Of a stretch of 64,000 nucleotides of DNA, positions 49,555 through 58,721 are shown piece after piece; the first letter of the stretch is position 1, and every line of letters starts with the position of its first letter. The notes under the pieces are model-generated. The model saw only the letters and a list, made by a program, of their open reading frames with translations. It was not told the DNA's origin and ran no database searches. The stretch comes from an uncultured Gemmiger sp. (lineage in GTDB: Bacteria; Bacillota; Clostridia; Oscillospirales; Ruminococcaceae), in contig CALXHR010000001.1 in NCBI GenBank assembly GCA_944388175.1, positions 310,001 through 374,000 of the forward strand, given 5' to 3'. The position numbers and the translations under genes were made by a program.

Positions 49555-51387
49555 ATGAAGCAAACCCAAAAACCGACCTACAATATGTGGCAGAACACCG
49601 CGTTCATGCTGGGCAACGCCTGGCGCAGCTACAAAAGCGTGCCCCTTTTGTGCGTGGGCATCGCGGTGTCCGCGGCGGGCGGGACCATCGCCCAGCTGCT
49701 GCTTGCCCCGGCGGTGCTGGAGCAGGTGGAGACCCACGCCCCGCTGGAAACGCTGGTGGGGGTGATCTTGACCTTTGGCGCGGTGCTGTTTGCGCTGTAC
49801 GGCCTGAACGCCTACCTGAAAGAGAACGCCATCTATGGCCGCATCGCGGTGCGCACCGGGCTGATAACACGGCTGTCTGACAAGCTGGCCGGCACCTCCT
49901 TTGTCAACACGCTGGACACCACCTTCCTCAAGCAGATCCAACGGTCCTACAACATCTGTTCCAGCAACAGCGAATCCACCGAGGCCATCTGGACCACCTT
50001 GACCGACCTGCTGACCAACCTGATCGGCTTTGCCGTCTATCTGGCGCTGCTGTCCGGGCTGCATCCGCTGCTGCTGGCGGTGGTGCTGGCCACCACGGTG
50101 GCGGGCTACCTGTTCAGCAACCGCATCAACGCCTGGGTCTACCGCCACCGGGACGAGGAGGAGGAATACTGGAACCGCTTTGGCTATCTGCAGCGGACCG
50201 CCACCGACCGCTCCTACGCCAAGGATATCCGCATTTTCGGCCTGAAGCCCTGGCTGGACGAGGTCTGGGCGCGGGTGCAGCGGCTGTACCAGGACTACCT
50301 GAAGCAGCGGCAGCTGCACTACCTGTGGATCGACGTGGCCGACCTGGTGCTGACCTTTGCCCGCGACGGCATCGCCTACGCCTACCTGATCTGGCTGGCG
50401 CTGACCGAAGGGCTGCCGGTGTCGCAGTTTCTTTTGTACTTTACGGCGGTCAGCGGCTTTACCCAGTGGGTGGCCGGCATTTTGTCCAAGGGCACCGAGC
50501 TGCACCGCCAGTCGCTGGAGATCTCTCTGCTGCGGGAAACGCTGGACTGGCCGGAGCCGTTCCGCTTTGAGGGCGGCAAACCGCTGCCCGGCGCCCCCGA
50601 TATGCCCTGCGAGATCCGCTTTGACCATGTGAGCTACCGCTACCCGGAAGCCGAGACAGACACCCTGCACGACATCAACCTGACCATCCACGCCGGCGAA
50701 AAGCTGGCCATCGTGGGCCTGAACGGCGCCGGCAAGACCACGCTGGTGCGGCTGGCCTGCGGGTTTCTGGACCCCACCCAGGGGCGGGTGCTCTTGAACG
50801 GGCAGGACATCCGGCAGTATGACCGCCGGGATTACTACGCGCTGTTCTCGGCGGTGTTCCAGGACTTTTCGGTGCTGGAGGCCAGCGTGGCCGAGAACGT
50901 GGCCCAGCGGCTGGACGGCATCGACACGGACCGGGTGTGGCAGTGCCTGGACCAGGCCGGCCTGACCGAAGCGGTGCGCGCCCTGCCCCACGGGCTGGAC
51001 ACCAAGCTGGGCCGCAAGGTGTACGAGGACGGCGTGGAGCTTTCCGGCGGGCAGACCCAGCGGCTGATGCTGGCGCGGGCGCTGTACAAAAACGGGCCGA
51101 TCCTGGCGCTGGACGAACCCACCGCCGCGCTGGACCCCATTGCTGAGGACGACATCTACCAGAAATACAGCCAGATGACCGCCGGGCGCACCGCGCTGTT
51201 CATCAGCCACCGGCTGGCGTCCACACGCTTCTGCGACCGCATCCTGTTTATGGAGCAGGGCCGCATCACCGAGCAGGGCACCCACGAGAGCCTGCTGGCC
51301 GCAAACGGCGGCTACGCCAAACTGTTTGCGGTGCAGAGCAAGTACTACCAGGAAGGGGGCAGCGAAGATGGCGCAGACATCGGGTAA
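49555..51387 (+). CDS. ABC exporter half-transporter 1 (permease-ATPase fusion)
   Basis: A 610-residue type I/IV ABC exporter half. The N-terminal membrane domain (about residues 20-320) has six hydrophobic segments. The nucleotide-binding domain has Walker A GLNGAGKTT (388-396), signature LSGGQTQR, Walker B ALDEPTAAL with the catalytic Glu, and H-loop ISHRLAS. No C39 peptidase domain is present. The ATG at 49555 is preceded by AGAGGTG. It overlaps the next exporter gene by 20 bases, so the two products probably form a heterodimer. It is the paralogue of the gene at 53401, with almost identical leader and first codons. Confidence 0.93.
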   Translation: MKQTQKPTYNMWQNTAFMLGNAWRSYKSVPLLCVGIAVSAAGGTIAQLLLAPAVLEQVETHAPLETLVGVILTFGAVLFALYGLNAYLKENAIYGRIAVRTGLITRLSDKLAGTSFVNTLDTTFLKQIQRSYNICSSNSESTEAIWTTLTDLLTNLIGFAVYLALLSGLHPLLLAVVLATTVAGYLFSNRINAWVYRHRDEEEEYWNRFGYLQRTATDRSYAKDIRIFGLKPWLDEVWARVQRLYQDYLKQRQLHYLWIDVADLVLTFARDGIAYAYLIWLALTEGLPVSQFLLYFTAVSGFTQWVAGILSKGTELHRQSLEISLLRETLDWPEPFRFEGGKPLPGAPDMPCEIRFDHVSYRYPEAETDTLHDINLTIHAGEKLAIVGLNGAGKTTLVRLACGFLDPTQGRVLLNGQDIRQYDRRDYYALFSAVFQDFSVLEASVAENVAQRLDGIDTDRVWQCLDQAGLTEAVRALPHGLDTKLGRKVYEDGVELSGGQTQRLMLARALYKNGPILALDEPTAALDPIAEDDIYQKYSQMTAGRTALFISHRLASTRFCDRILFMEQGRITEQGTHESLLAANGGYAKLFAVQSKYYQEGGSEDGADIG

Positions 51388-53293
51388 AGAGAAAGACAAA
51401 GAGAAACCGGCAAAGCCGTCGTTTGCCCATTGCTGGAAACAGAACCTGCGGGCCTGGAAGATGTGGTTCCGGCAAAGCCCCGGATTTTTTGCCTCGACGC
51501 TGCTCAGCTCGGCCTGCGGGGCGCTGGCGCCCTATGTCACCATCTGGCTGTCGGCGCGGATCATCAGCGAGCTGTCCGGCGGGCGGGACCCGCAGCGGCT
51601 GGCCTTTTGGGCGGCGCTGACGGTGGGCGCCACCGCGCTGCTGGCGCTGGCAAACGGCGCGCTCAAGCGTTGGACAGGGTACGAGAGGTCCCGCCTGATG
51701 GCCGTGCGGTTCAAGCCGCTGGCGGACAAGATGCTGACGCTGGACTATGCCGAGGTGGACCGGCAGGAGGTCTACGACCTGTACTCGCAGGTATCCCAAA
51801 ACGACAACTGGCAGGGATTCGGCCTGTACCAGACGCTGCTGATCTTCCCGGACTTCTGCAAGGCGGCGGTGCAGGTGGCAGGCGGCATCGGCTTTACGCT
51901 GACGCTGTTTTTGACCGACCTGCCCGCCGGCAGCCCGCTGGCCTTTTTGAACAGCCCGCTGGCGCTGTTTGCGGTGCTGGCGGCCATGGTGGCGGCGGTG
52001 GCTGCTTCCTCCGCCTGCGGCAACAAGGCAAACCTGACGCTGAGCCAGCAGGCGTCGCTTTTCACCTTTGGCAACCGGCTTTTCGGCACCTTCGGCTTTC
52101 TGGCTGCCGACACGAAACGCTCCGCCGATATGCGGATGTACCGCCAGCAGGAAAACGTCTGCCGGCCGATCATGACGGACCGGGACACGCTTTTGTTCGC
52201 GCCCGGCGGCACGCTGGCAAAGATGTCCAAGGGCAGGATCGGCCTGCTGATGGGGCTTTCCCAGGCCCTCTCGGCGGTGATGACCTGCGCGGTCTATCTG
52301 TTCGTCTGCCTCAAGTCCTGGGGCGGCGCCTTTGACGTGGGCCTGGTCACCCAGTACGTGGGGTCGGCCACCCAGCTGTTCGGCGGCATCTCGCTGCTGC
52401 TGCAGGCGCTGGGCCAGGTGCGGGCCAACGGCAGCTTCCTGGACGCCACCTTCCGGTTCCTGGATCTGCCCAACCACATGTACCAGGGCACCCTGACCAC
52501 CGAGAAGCGGTCCGACCGGAACTATCAGGTGGAGTTCAGGGACGTGTCCTTCCGCTATCCCGGCAGCGACCGCTGGGCGCTGCGGCATGTGAACGTCAGG
52601 TTCCGCATCGGCAGCCGGCTGGCGGTGGTAGGCCCCAACGGCAGCGGCAAGACCACCTTTATCAAGCTGCTGTGCCGCCTGTACGACCCCACCGAGGGCG
52701 AGATCCTGCTCAACGGCATCGACATCCGCAAATACCGCTACCAGGACTATATCGGCATCTTCTCGGTGGTGTTCCAGGACTTCCGGCTGCTGGCCATGCC
52801 GCTGGGCGAGAACGTGGCCGGCGCCGCCGAATATGACCGGGACCGCGCCGCCCGCTGCCTGGCCGACGCCGGTTTCGAGGCACGGCTGGACGCCATGTCC
52901 AAAGGGCTGGACACCAGCCTGTACAAGGACCTGGACAAGGACGGCGTCGAGATCTCCGGCGGCGAGGCGCAGAAGATCGCCATTGCCCGCGCGCTGTACA
53001 AGGACGCGCCCTTCATCGTGCTGGACGAACCCACCGCCGCGCTGGACCCCATCGCCGAGGCGGAGATCTACGCCAGGTTTGACGCCATCGCCGGCGACAA
53101 GACCGCCATCTATATCAGCCACCGGCTGTCCAGCTGCAAGTTCTGCGACGAGATCGCGGTGTTTGACCAGGGGGCCATCGTCCAGACCGGCAGCCACGAC
53201 GCGCTGGTGGCCGACGAGACCGGCCTGTACCACAAGCTGTGGCACGCCCAGGCGCAGTACTACACGCCGCAAACGGAAACCGCACCCTCCTGA
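51368..53293 (+). CDS. ABC exporter half-transporter 2 (permease-ATPase fusion)
   Basis: A 641-residue ABC exporter half. A charged N-terminus (KEKDKEKPAKPS) is followed by six hydrophobic segments and a nucleotide-binding domain with Walker A GPNGSGKTT, signature ISGGEAQK, Walker B VLDEPTAAL and H-loop ISHRLSS. Both catalytic sites of a 1+2 heterodimer would be canonical. The ATG at 51368 (GAAGGGGGC upstream) lies within the end of gene 1, indicating translational coupling. Its last 60 bases are identical to those of the gene ending at 57100. Confidence 0.93.
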   Translation: MAQTSGKEKDKEKPAKPSFAHCWKQNLRAWKMWFRQSPGFFASTLLSSACGALAPYVTIWLSARIISELSGGRDPQRLAFWAALTVGATALLALANGALKRWTGYERSRLMAVRFKPLADKMLTLDYAEVDRQEVYDLYSQVSQNDNWQGFGLYQTLLIFPDFCKAAVQVAGGIGFTLTLFLTDLPAGSPLAFLNSPLALFAVLAAMVAAVAASSACGNKANLTLSQQASLFTFGNRLFGTFGFLAADTKRSADMRMYRQQENVCRPIMTDRDTLLFAPGGTLAKMSKGRIGLLMGLSQALSAVMTCAVYLFVCLKSWGGAFDVGLVTQYVGSATQLFGGISLLLQALGQVRANGSFLDATFRFLDLPNHMYQGTLTTEKRSDRNYQVEFRDVSFRYPGSDRWALRHVNVRFRIGSRLAVVGPNGSGKTTFIKLLCRLYDPTEGEILLNGIDIRKYRYQDYIGIFSVVFQDFRLLAMPLGENVAGAAEYDRDRAARCLADAGFEARLDAMSKGLDTSLYKDLDKDGVEISGGEAQKIAIARALYKDAPFIVLDEPTAALDPIAEAEIYARFDAIAGDKTAIYISHRLSSCKFCDEIAVFDQGAIVQTGSHDALVADETGLYHKLWHAQAQYYTPQTETAPS

Positions 53294-53332
53294 CGTTTTG
53301 CCGCAAACCGGCATTTGCCCCTGAATGACCCA

Positions 53333-53374
53333 CCCCCTTTTCTGCATACGCTGCGGCGGGGAAAGGGGCTTTTG
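53333..53374 (+). terminator. Hairpin between the two exporter pairs
   Basis: CCCCTTT (53334-53340) pairs with AAAGGGG (53362-53368) around a long loop, followed by CTTTTG. The sequence is a close copy of the hairpin at 57130-57168 after the second pair. It may act as a partial terminator or processing site. Confidence 0.55.
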
Positions 53375-53400
53375 CCAAAGGCAAAGAGGTGAACATCTGC

Positions 53401-55218
53401 ATGAAGCAAACCCAAAAACCAACCTACAACATGTGGCAGAACACCGGGTATATGATCCGCCTGGCATGGCAGGAGCACAAAAGCGTGCTGTGGCTCTGCC
53501 TGGCGCTGGCCCTGCTCCACGTGGCTGTCAGCCTGACGGAACTGTACCTGGCGCCCCTGGCGCTGGGCAAAGTGGAAACCGCCGCGCCCCTGGGGGAACT
53601 GTTCGGCACCATCGCCGTGATGGCCGGCGCGCTGGCACTATTGCGGGGGTTGCTGGCCTACGGGAACGAAAACACCATGTACGGCAGGATGCAGCTGCGG
53701 ATGACGCTGGTGATGCAGCTCACCCTCAAGTCGCTGCGGACTGCCTACCCCCATGTGGGCAGGCCGGACCTCGAAAAAGAGAAAGAGCGGGCCACGATGG
53801 CGCTGAACTCCAACGGCGCCGCGGGGGAAGCCATCTGGCGCGTGCTGACGGAGATCGCCCAAAACCTGCTGGGGTTTGGCGTGTATCTGCTGCTGTTCCT
53901 GCGCCTGGACCCGGCGCTGGTCCTCATCGCCGCTGGCACGGCTGTGTTGAGTTCCCTCTGCGCGCGGTGGGGCCCCCGGTGGACTTTTGCGCACCGGAAA
54001 GAGCAGGGCGCCCTGGGCCAGCGGATGGACTATATCCGCAAGAAGGCCGCCGACCGCGGCGCGCTGAAAGACATCCTTCTCTTTGGCATGGGGGACTGGC
54101 TGGAGGATGTGTACGCCACCGTGCTGGGGCTTTACCAGGACCTGCTCATAAAAGAGCAGCGGGTGTACCTGCGGGGGGACCTGGCGGAAGTTTTCTTTAC
54201 CCTGCTGCGCAACGGGGCCGCCTACGGCTACCTGCTGGCGCTGACCCTGCGGGAAGGGCTGCCCGCCGCCGAGTTCCTGTTGTACTTTACGGCTGTGGGG
54301 AACTTTACCGCCTGGGTGACGGGCATTTTAAAAGGCTTTGGGGAACTGCACCAGTTCAGCCTGGAACTGTGCAGCGTGCGCAACTACCTGGAAGTGCCGG
54401 AACCTTTCCTGTTTGAAGGGGGCAAGCCCATCACGCCCGACCTCCATACGCCGTATACCCTGCGGCTGGAGGACGTTTCCTTCCGGTACCCCGGTGCGGG
54501 GCAAGACACCCTCTCCCACATTGATCTGACCGTAGCCCCGGGGGAAAAGCTGGCCATTGTGGGGCTGAACGGCGCGGGCAAAACCACCCTGATGAAACTT
54601 TGCTGCGGCCTGCTGGACCCCACCGGCGGGCGGGTGCTCTTGAACGGGCAGGACATCCGGCAGTATGACCGCCGGGCGTACTACACGCTGTTCTCGACCG
54701 TGTTCCAGGATTTTTCTGTGTTTGACACCACGCTGGCCGACAACGTCGCCCAGCAGCCCGGCAGCACGGACACCGCCGGCATCGAGGATGCGATACGGCG
54801 GGCAGGCCTGTGGGAGAAGTACCGCGCCCTGCCCCGGGGCGGGCAGACCCACATCGGCAAGGGCGTCTATGAGGACGGCATCCAGCTTTCCGGCGGCGAG
54901 CTGCAGCGCCTGATGTTGGCCCGGGCGCTGTACAAAAACGGGCCCATCATCATTCTGGACGAACCCACCGCCGCGCTGGACCCCATCGCCGAGCACCAGC
55001 TCTACCTGCGCTACAGCGAGCTGACCCAGGGGCGGACCTCCTTTTACATTTCCCACCGGCTGGCGTCCACCCGGTTCTGCGACCGCATCCTGCTGCTGGG
55101 CGGCGGCAAAATTCTGGAGGAAGGCACCCACCAGTCCCTGCTGGAGCAGGGCGGAGAATACGCCAGGCTCTTTGCAATCCAGAGCCAATACTACAAGGAG
55201 GGGAACGGCCATGGCTGA
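53401..55218 (+). CDS. ABC exporter half-transporter 3 (paralogue of half 1)
   Basis: A 605-residue ABC exporter half that starts with the same MKQTQKPTYNMWQNT sequence as the gene at 49555 and has the same AGAGGTGAACATCTGC leader. Six membrane segments precede a nucleotide-binding domain with GLNGAGKTT, LSGGELQR and ILDEPTAAL. The membrane domain has diverged from half 1 much more than the ATPase domain, which suggests a different or broadened substrate. It overlaps half 4 by 8 bases. Confidence 0.93.
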   Translation: MKQTQKPTYNMWQNTGYMIRLAWQEHKSVLWLCLALALLHVAVSLTELYLAPLALGKVETAAPLGELFGTIAVMAGALALLRGLLAYGNENTMYGRMQLRMTLVMQLTLKSLRTAYPHVGRPDLEKEKERATMALNSNGAAGEAIWRVLTEIAQNLLGFGVYLLLFLRLDPALVLIAAGTAVLSSLCARWGPRWTFAHRKEQGALGQRMDYIRKKAADRGALKDILLFGMGDWLEDVYATVLGLYQDLLIKEQRVYLRGDLAEVFFTLLRNGAAYGYLLALTLREGLPAAEFLLYFTAVGNFTAWVTGILKGFGELHQFSLELCSVRNYLEVPEPFLFEGGKPITPDLHTPYTLRLEDVSFRYPGAGQDTLSHIDLTVAPGEKLAIVGLNGAGKTTLMKLCCGLLDPTGGRVLLNGQDIRQYDRRAYYTLFSTVFQDFSVFDTTLADNVAQQPGSTDTAGIEDAIRRAGLWEKYRALPRGGQTHIGKGVYEDGIQLSGGELQRLMLARALYKNGPIIILDEPTAALDPIAEHQLYLRYSELTQGRTSFYISHRLASTRFCDRILLLGGGKILEEGTHQSLLEQGGEYARLFAIQSQYYKEGNGHG

Positions 55219-57100
55219 AAAGGAATCTCTGGCAGGGGCTCGGGAGACCCTGCACGCAACCCTGCGGGCCTGCAAGGTCTGGCACCGGTATCTCCCCCGC
55301 ATGCTGCCCTCTTTGGCGGCCTACTGCGCCGTCTCCGGGGCTGCGCCGTATGTGACCATCTATTGCTCCGCCCAAATCTTAAACGAGCTGGCGGGAGGTC
55401 GGGACCCGCAGCGACTGGCGGTTTGGGCGGCGGTGACAGTGCTGCTGACCGCCGGGCTGGGGACCCTTGCGGCGGTGCTGAACCGCTGGCGGCAGGTCTA
55501 CCGAAGGGCCGTGTACTACACCCTGCAAAAAGTGGAAGCCGACAAACTCCTCTCCATGGATTTTGAGGGCGCGGACGACCCGCGCACCCACGAACTGCTG
55601 GCCCGCATGTTTGAACTTTACAACTGGGGCGGGTACGGGCTGTTCTCTGTCATTTACTATGCGGAGGACCTGCTCAAACCGCTGTTCGGCGCGGCAAGCG
55701 CCGTTGCCCTGACGGTGACGCTGTTCACCCGGCCGGTGCCGCAGAGTGCCGGGGCCTGGGCGGTGCTGAACCACCCGCTGGCCCTGCTGCTGGCGCTGGC
55801 GGTGCTGCTGGGGGTCGCGTTCCTCTCCCCGCTGTGCCGGAATCAAAGCGAACAGTATTATGTGCGCGCGTCAAAAGCCGGCACAGACGCCAACCGGCTC
55901 TTCGCGTTTTGCATCGGAGAGATCGCCCTGCCCGGGCGCAGCGCGGACGTGCGCCTGTACCGCCAGGACCGGCTGGTGGAGCACTACGGCCGGGACGAGA
56001 CCTTCCTGCCCGGCGGGCCCCTTTCCCGGCTGGCCAAAGGGCCCCTCGGCCTGTGGGCCGGGGCGGGGGCGGCGGTTTCCGGGGTGTTTACGGGGCTTGC
56101 CTACGCCTTTGTCTGCCTGAAAGCCTGGGCGGGGGCTTTCCCGGTGGGCAGCGTGGCCCAGTACGTGGCCGCCGTCACCGCCCTGTCCGAGAACATCAAC
56201 GGGCTGGTGGGCACCTGGGGGACCTACCGGGCCAACGCCGTCTTTCTGCGGGAAACGTTTGCGTTTCTGGACCTGCCCAACCGGATGTACCAGGGCAGCC
56301 TGACGACGGAAAAACGTGCCGACCGGCAGTATGACATTGAACTGCGGGACGTGTCTTTCCGCTACTCCGGCGCCGGCGATTGGGCCCTGCGCCACGTGAA
56401 CCTGAAGTTCCGCGTGGGCAGCCGCCTGGCGGTCGTGGGGGAAAACGGTTCCGGCAAGACGACGCTGATTAAGCTGCTGTGCCGCCTGTACGACCCCACC
56501 GAGGGCGAAATCCTGTTAAACGGCATCGACATCCGCAAGTATGCGTACAAAGACTATCTCGCCCTGTTCTCAGTCGTGTTCCAGGACTTCCAGCTGCTGG
56601 CCTTCCCGCTGGGGCAGAACGTAGCCGCCGCGGTGCGGTACGACAGCGCCCGGGCCGACGCCTGCCTGCGGCTGGCCGGGTTTGGCCCGCGGCTGGACAC
56701 GATGCCCCAGCGGCTGGAGACGCCCCTGTACAAAGAATTTGACGAGGCCGGGGTGCAGGTATCCGGCGGCGAAGCGCAGAAGATCGCCCTGGCGCGGGCC
56801 TTATACAAAGACGCACCGTTTGTGATCCTGGACGAACCCACCGCCGCGCTGGACCCTGTGGCGGAGATGGAGGTCTACCACAACTTTGACAAGATTGTGG
56901 GGGACAAAACGGCGGTGTACATCAGCCACCGGCTGTCCAGCTGCAAGTTCTGCGACGAGATTGCGGTGTTTGACCACGGGCAAATCGTCCAGCGGGGCAG
57001 CCACGACGCGCTGGTGGCCGACAAGGCCGGGCTCTACCACAAGCTGTGGCACGCCCAGGCGCAGTACTACACGCCGCAAACGGAAACCGCACCCTCCTGA
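55211..57100 (+). CDS. ABC exporter half-transporter 4 (paralogue of half 2)
   Basis: A 629-residue ABC exporter half related to the gene at 51368. The membrane domain (about 30-330) is followed by Walker A GENGSGKTT, signature VSGGEAQK, Walker B ILDEPTAAL and ISHRLSS. The final 20 codons (KLWHAQAQYYTPQTETAPS) match half 2 exactly, also at DNA level, while the middle of the gene differs. The ATG at 55211 has GGAGGGG upstream. It most likely pairs with half 3. spoIVB begins 72 bases downstream after a hairpin. Confidence 0.93.
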   Translation: MAEKESLAGARETLHATLRACKVWHRYLPRMLPSLAAYCAVSGAAPYVTIYCSAQILNELAGGRDPQRLAVWAAVTVLLTAGLGTLAAVLNRWRQVYRRAVYYTLQKVEADKLLSMDFEGADDPRTHELLARMFELYNWGGYGLFSVIYYAEDLLKPLFGAASAVALTVTLFTRPVPQSAGAWAVLNHPLALLLALAVLLGVAFLSPLCRNQSEQYYVRASKAGTDANRLFAFCIGEIALPGRSADVRLYRQDRLVEHYGRDETFLPGGPLSRLAKGPLGLWAGAGAAVSGVFTGLAYAFVCLKAWAGAFPVGSVAQYVAAVTALSENINGLVGTWGTYRANAVFLRETFAFLDLPNRMYQGSLTTEKRADRQYDIELRDVSFRYSGAGDWALRHVNLKFRVGSRLAVVGENGSGKTTLIKLLCRLYDPTEGEILLNGIDIRKYAYKDYLALFSVVFQDFQLLAFPLGQNVAAAVRYDSARADACLRLAGFGPRLDTMPQRLETPLYKEFDEAGVQVSGGEAQKIALARALYKDAPFVILDEPTAALDPVAEMEVYHNFDKIVGDKTAVYISHRLSSCKFCDEIAVFDHGQIVQRGSHDALVADKAGLYHKLWHAQAQYYTPQTETAPS

Positions 57101-57129
57101 CGCCCTGGCCCTCACCCTGTAATAATCCG

Positions 57130-57168
57130 CCCCCTTTCTGCACACGCTACGGTGGGAAAGGGGGCTTT
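57130..57168 (+). terminator. Hairpin with T-run overlapping the spoIVB ribosome-binding site
   Basis: CCCCCTTT (57130-57137) pairs with AAAGGGGG (57157-57164), followed by CTTTT. The 3' arm is the spoIVB Shine-Dalgarno sequence, so the same fold may terminate readthrough from the exporter genes and block spoIVB translation on such readthrough mRNA. Confidence 0.6.
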
Positions 57169-57172
57169 TGCT

Positions 57173-58390
57173 ATGCCCAGTCATCGCATCCGGCGCGGGG
57201 CGCTGGCGCTGCTGCTGTGCCTGCTGACGCTGGCCGGCGGGGCCTGGTGGGCGCTGGCCGCCGCCCTGCCGGATACGTTTTATACCACCGGTTCCGCCCA
57301 GGCGCTGCGCATTGCTTCGCTGCCCTGGGTCACGGTGCAGGAAACCCCGGCGGAAGTCGAGCAGGCCGGCCGCACCGGCGCGGACAAAAGCCAGAACGTG
57401 ACGTTGGCGCTGTTTGGGGCGATCCCGCTCAAAACAGTGCGCGCCGTCACGGTGGAAGAACGCAGCGTGCAGGTATGCGGCACGCCGTTTGGCGTCAAGA
57501 TGTTCTCCGACGGGGCGCTGGTCGTTGCGTTTTCGGACCAGTATACCGACCTTGGCACCGAAAACCCCGCCAAGGAGGCCGGCCTGAAACTGGGGGACCT
57601 GATCGTTTCGGCCGGCGGGCGCGCCGTGCGCAGCAATGAGGAGTTGAGCGCCGCCATTGCGGCGGCGGGCGGCGCGCCGCTCAGCATCGTCTACCGGCGC
57701 GACGGGCAGGAACATACCACCGCGCTGACACCGGTGCAGGACGCCGCCACCGGCGCGTACCGGGCCGGTGTGTGGGTGCGGGATTCCAGCGCCGGCATCG
57801 GCACCATGACCTTTCTGGACCCGCTGCACGGCACGTTTGCCGGGCTGGGCCACGCCATCAGCGACAGCGACACCGGCGCCGACATTGCGCTGCTCTCGGG
57901 CGAGATCGTACCCGTCACCGTGACCGGCTGCATCAAGGGCACAGCCGGCAGCCCCGGCGAACTGCGGGGCGAGTTTTCCGCCGCGGCGGCCGGCAGCGTG
58001 CTGGCCAACGACGCCACCGGTGTGTACGGGCGCTACAGCGGGGCCATCGGCGGGCCGTACTGCGCCGTGGCCCAGCCGCAGCAGATCGCCCTGGGGGACG
58101 CCGAGATCTGGACGACGGTCTCGGGCCGGGAAGCCCGCCGCTATACCGTGCGCATCGAGCGCGTGAACATGACCAGCAGCGACCCCAACCGCAACCTGCT
58201 CATCAAGATCACCGACCCCGACCTGCTGGCCGCGTCGGGCGGCATCGTGCAGGGGATGAGCGGTTCCCCCATTGTGCAAAACGGCCGCCTGGTGGGGGCC
58301 GTGACCCATGTGCTGGTCAACGACCCCACGCGCGGGTACGGCATCTTTGCTTCCACCATGCTGCAGAAAGCGGATTCCGTCGCCCCCTGA
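57173..58390 (+). CDS. spoIVB: SpoIVB serine peptidase (sporulation signalling)
   Basis: A 405-residue S55-family peptidase. In Bacillus, SpoIVB is secreted from the forespore and cleaves SpoIVFA to trigger pro-sigma-K processing. The N-terminus has one membrane/signal segment (about 9-32), then a PDZ domain (KEAGLKLGDLIVSAGGRAV), and the peptidase with the catalytic His in GLGHAISD and the Ser in QGMSGSPIVQNG. The C-terminal VTHVLVNDPTRGYGIF is highly characteristic. The ATG at 57173 follows AAAGGGGG. It lies just before spo0A, as in nearly all endospore formers; recN, its usual upstream neighbour, is replaced by the exporter cassette. Confidence 0.95.
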   Translation: MPSHRIRRGALALLLCLLTLAGGAWWALAAALPDTFYTTGSAQALRIASLPWVTVQETPAEVEQAGRTGADKSQNVTLALFGAIPLKTVRAVTVEERSVQVCGTPFGVKMFSDGALVVAFSDQYTDLGTENPAKEAGLKLGDLIVSAGGRAVRSNEELSAAIAAAGGAPLSIVYRRDGQEHTTALTPVQDAATGAYRAGVWVRDSSAGIGTMTFLDPLHGTFAGLGHAISDSDTGADIALLSGEIVPVTVTGCIKGTAGSPGELRGEFSAAAAGSVLANDATGVYGRYSGAIGGPYCAVAQPQQIALGDAEIWTTVSGREARRYTVRIERVNMTSSDPNRNLLIKITDPDLLAASGGIVQGMSGSPIVQNGRLVGAVTHVLVNDPTRGYGIFASTMLQKADSVAP

Positions 58391-58591
58391 AAAAATTGAA
58401 AGCCCTCTGCAGAGAGATTGCGTCCCCTTGCTGCGAATTGGAAACCAGCCGCTTCTGTCCCCAAGGCCGGAAACGGCGAAAAAGCGCGAGAGTTTGCCCG
58501 AAACAGAAAAAAAGCGCGAAGCCAAGGGAAACCGCGCACGATTCTGTCGAACGAAAATCGTATTTCTCTTCAAAAAAGGCGGAAATCCCTC
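58391..58591 (+). promoter_or_regulatory. spoIVB-spo0A intergenic region with a Spo0A box
   Basis: TGTCGAA, a perfect Spo0A-binding box, is at 58545-58551, about 70 bases upstream of the spo0A transcription start predicted from the promoter at 58592-58620. This suggests autoregulation of spo0A. No clear intrinsic terminator follows spoIVB. The rest of 58391-58540 is purine-rich with nothing I recognise. Confidence 0.6.
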
Positions 58592-58620
58592 TTGCAGCAT
58601 ATGGAAAATTATGGTAAAAT
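58592..58620 (+). promoter_or_regulatory. spo0A promoter
   Basis: TTGCAG (58592-58597), 17 bases, TAAAAT (58615-58620) with TG at the extended -10 position. The leader of about 95 bases carries no structure that I recognise. Confidence 0.75.
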
Positions 58621-58721
58621 TTCCATCGTAAACGAAAACCGACGAAGCAGCCCACACAGCCGGGCGGCGCAAAGCGCGCCGTAAGGGAACTGTTTCGCGC
58701 GAATGTCTGGAGGATATGACG

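Noticed and set aside
53291..53332. Second LytTR operator in front of the second exporter pair
   Set aside because: Only TTTGCC hexamers at 17-base distance are present; they do not match the 9-bp repeat with 21-bp period.
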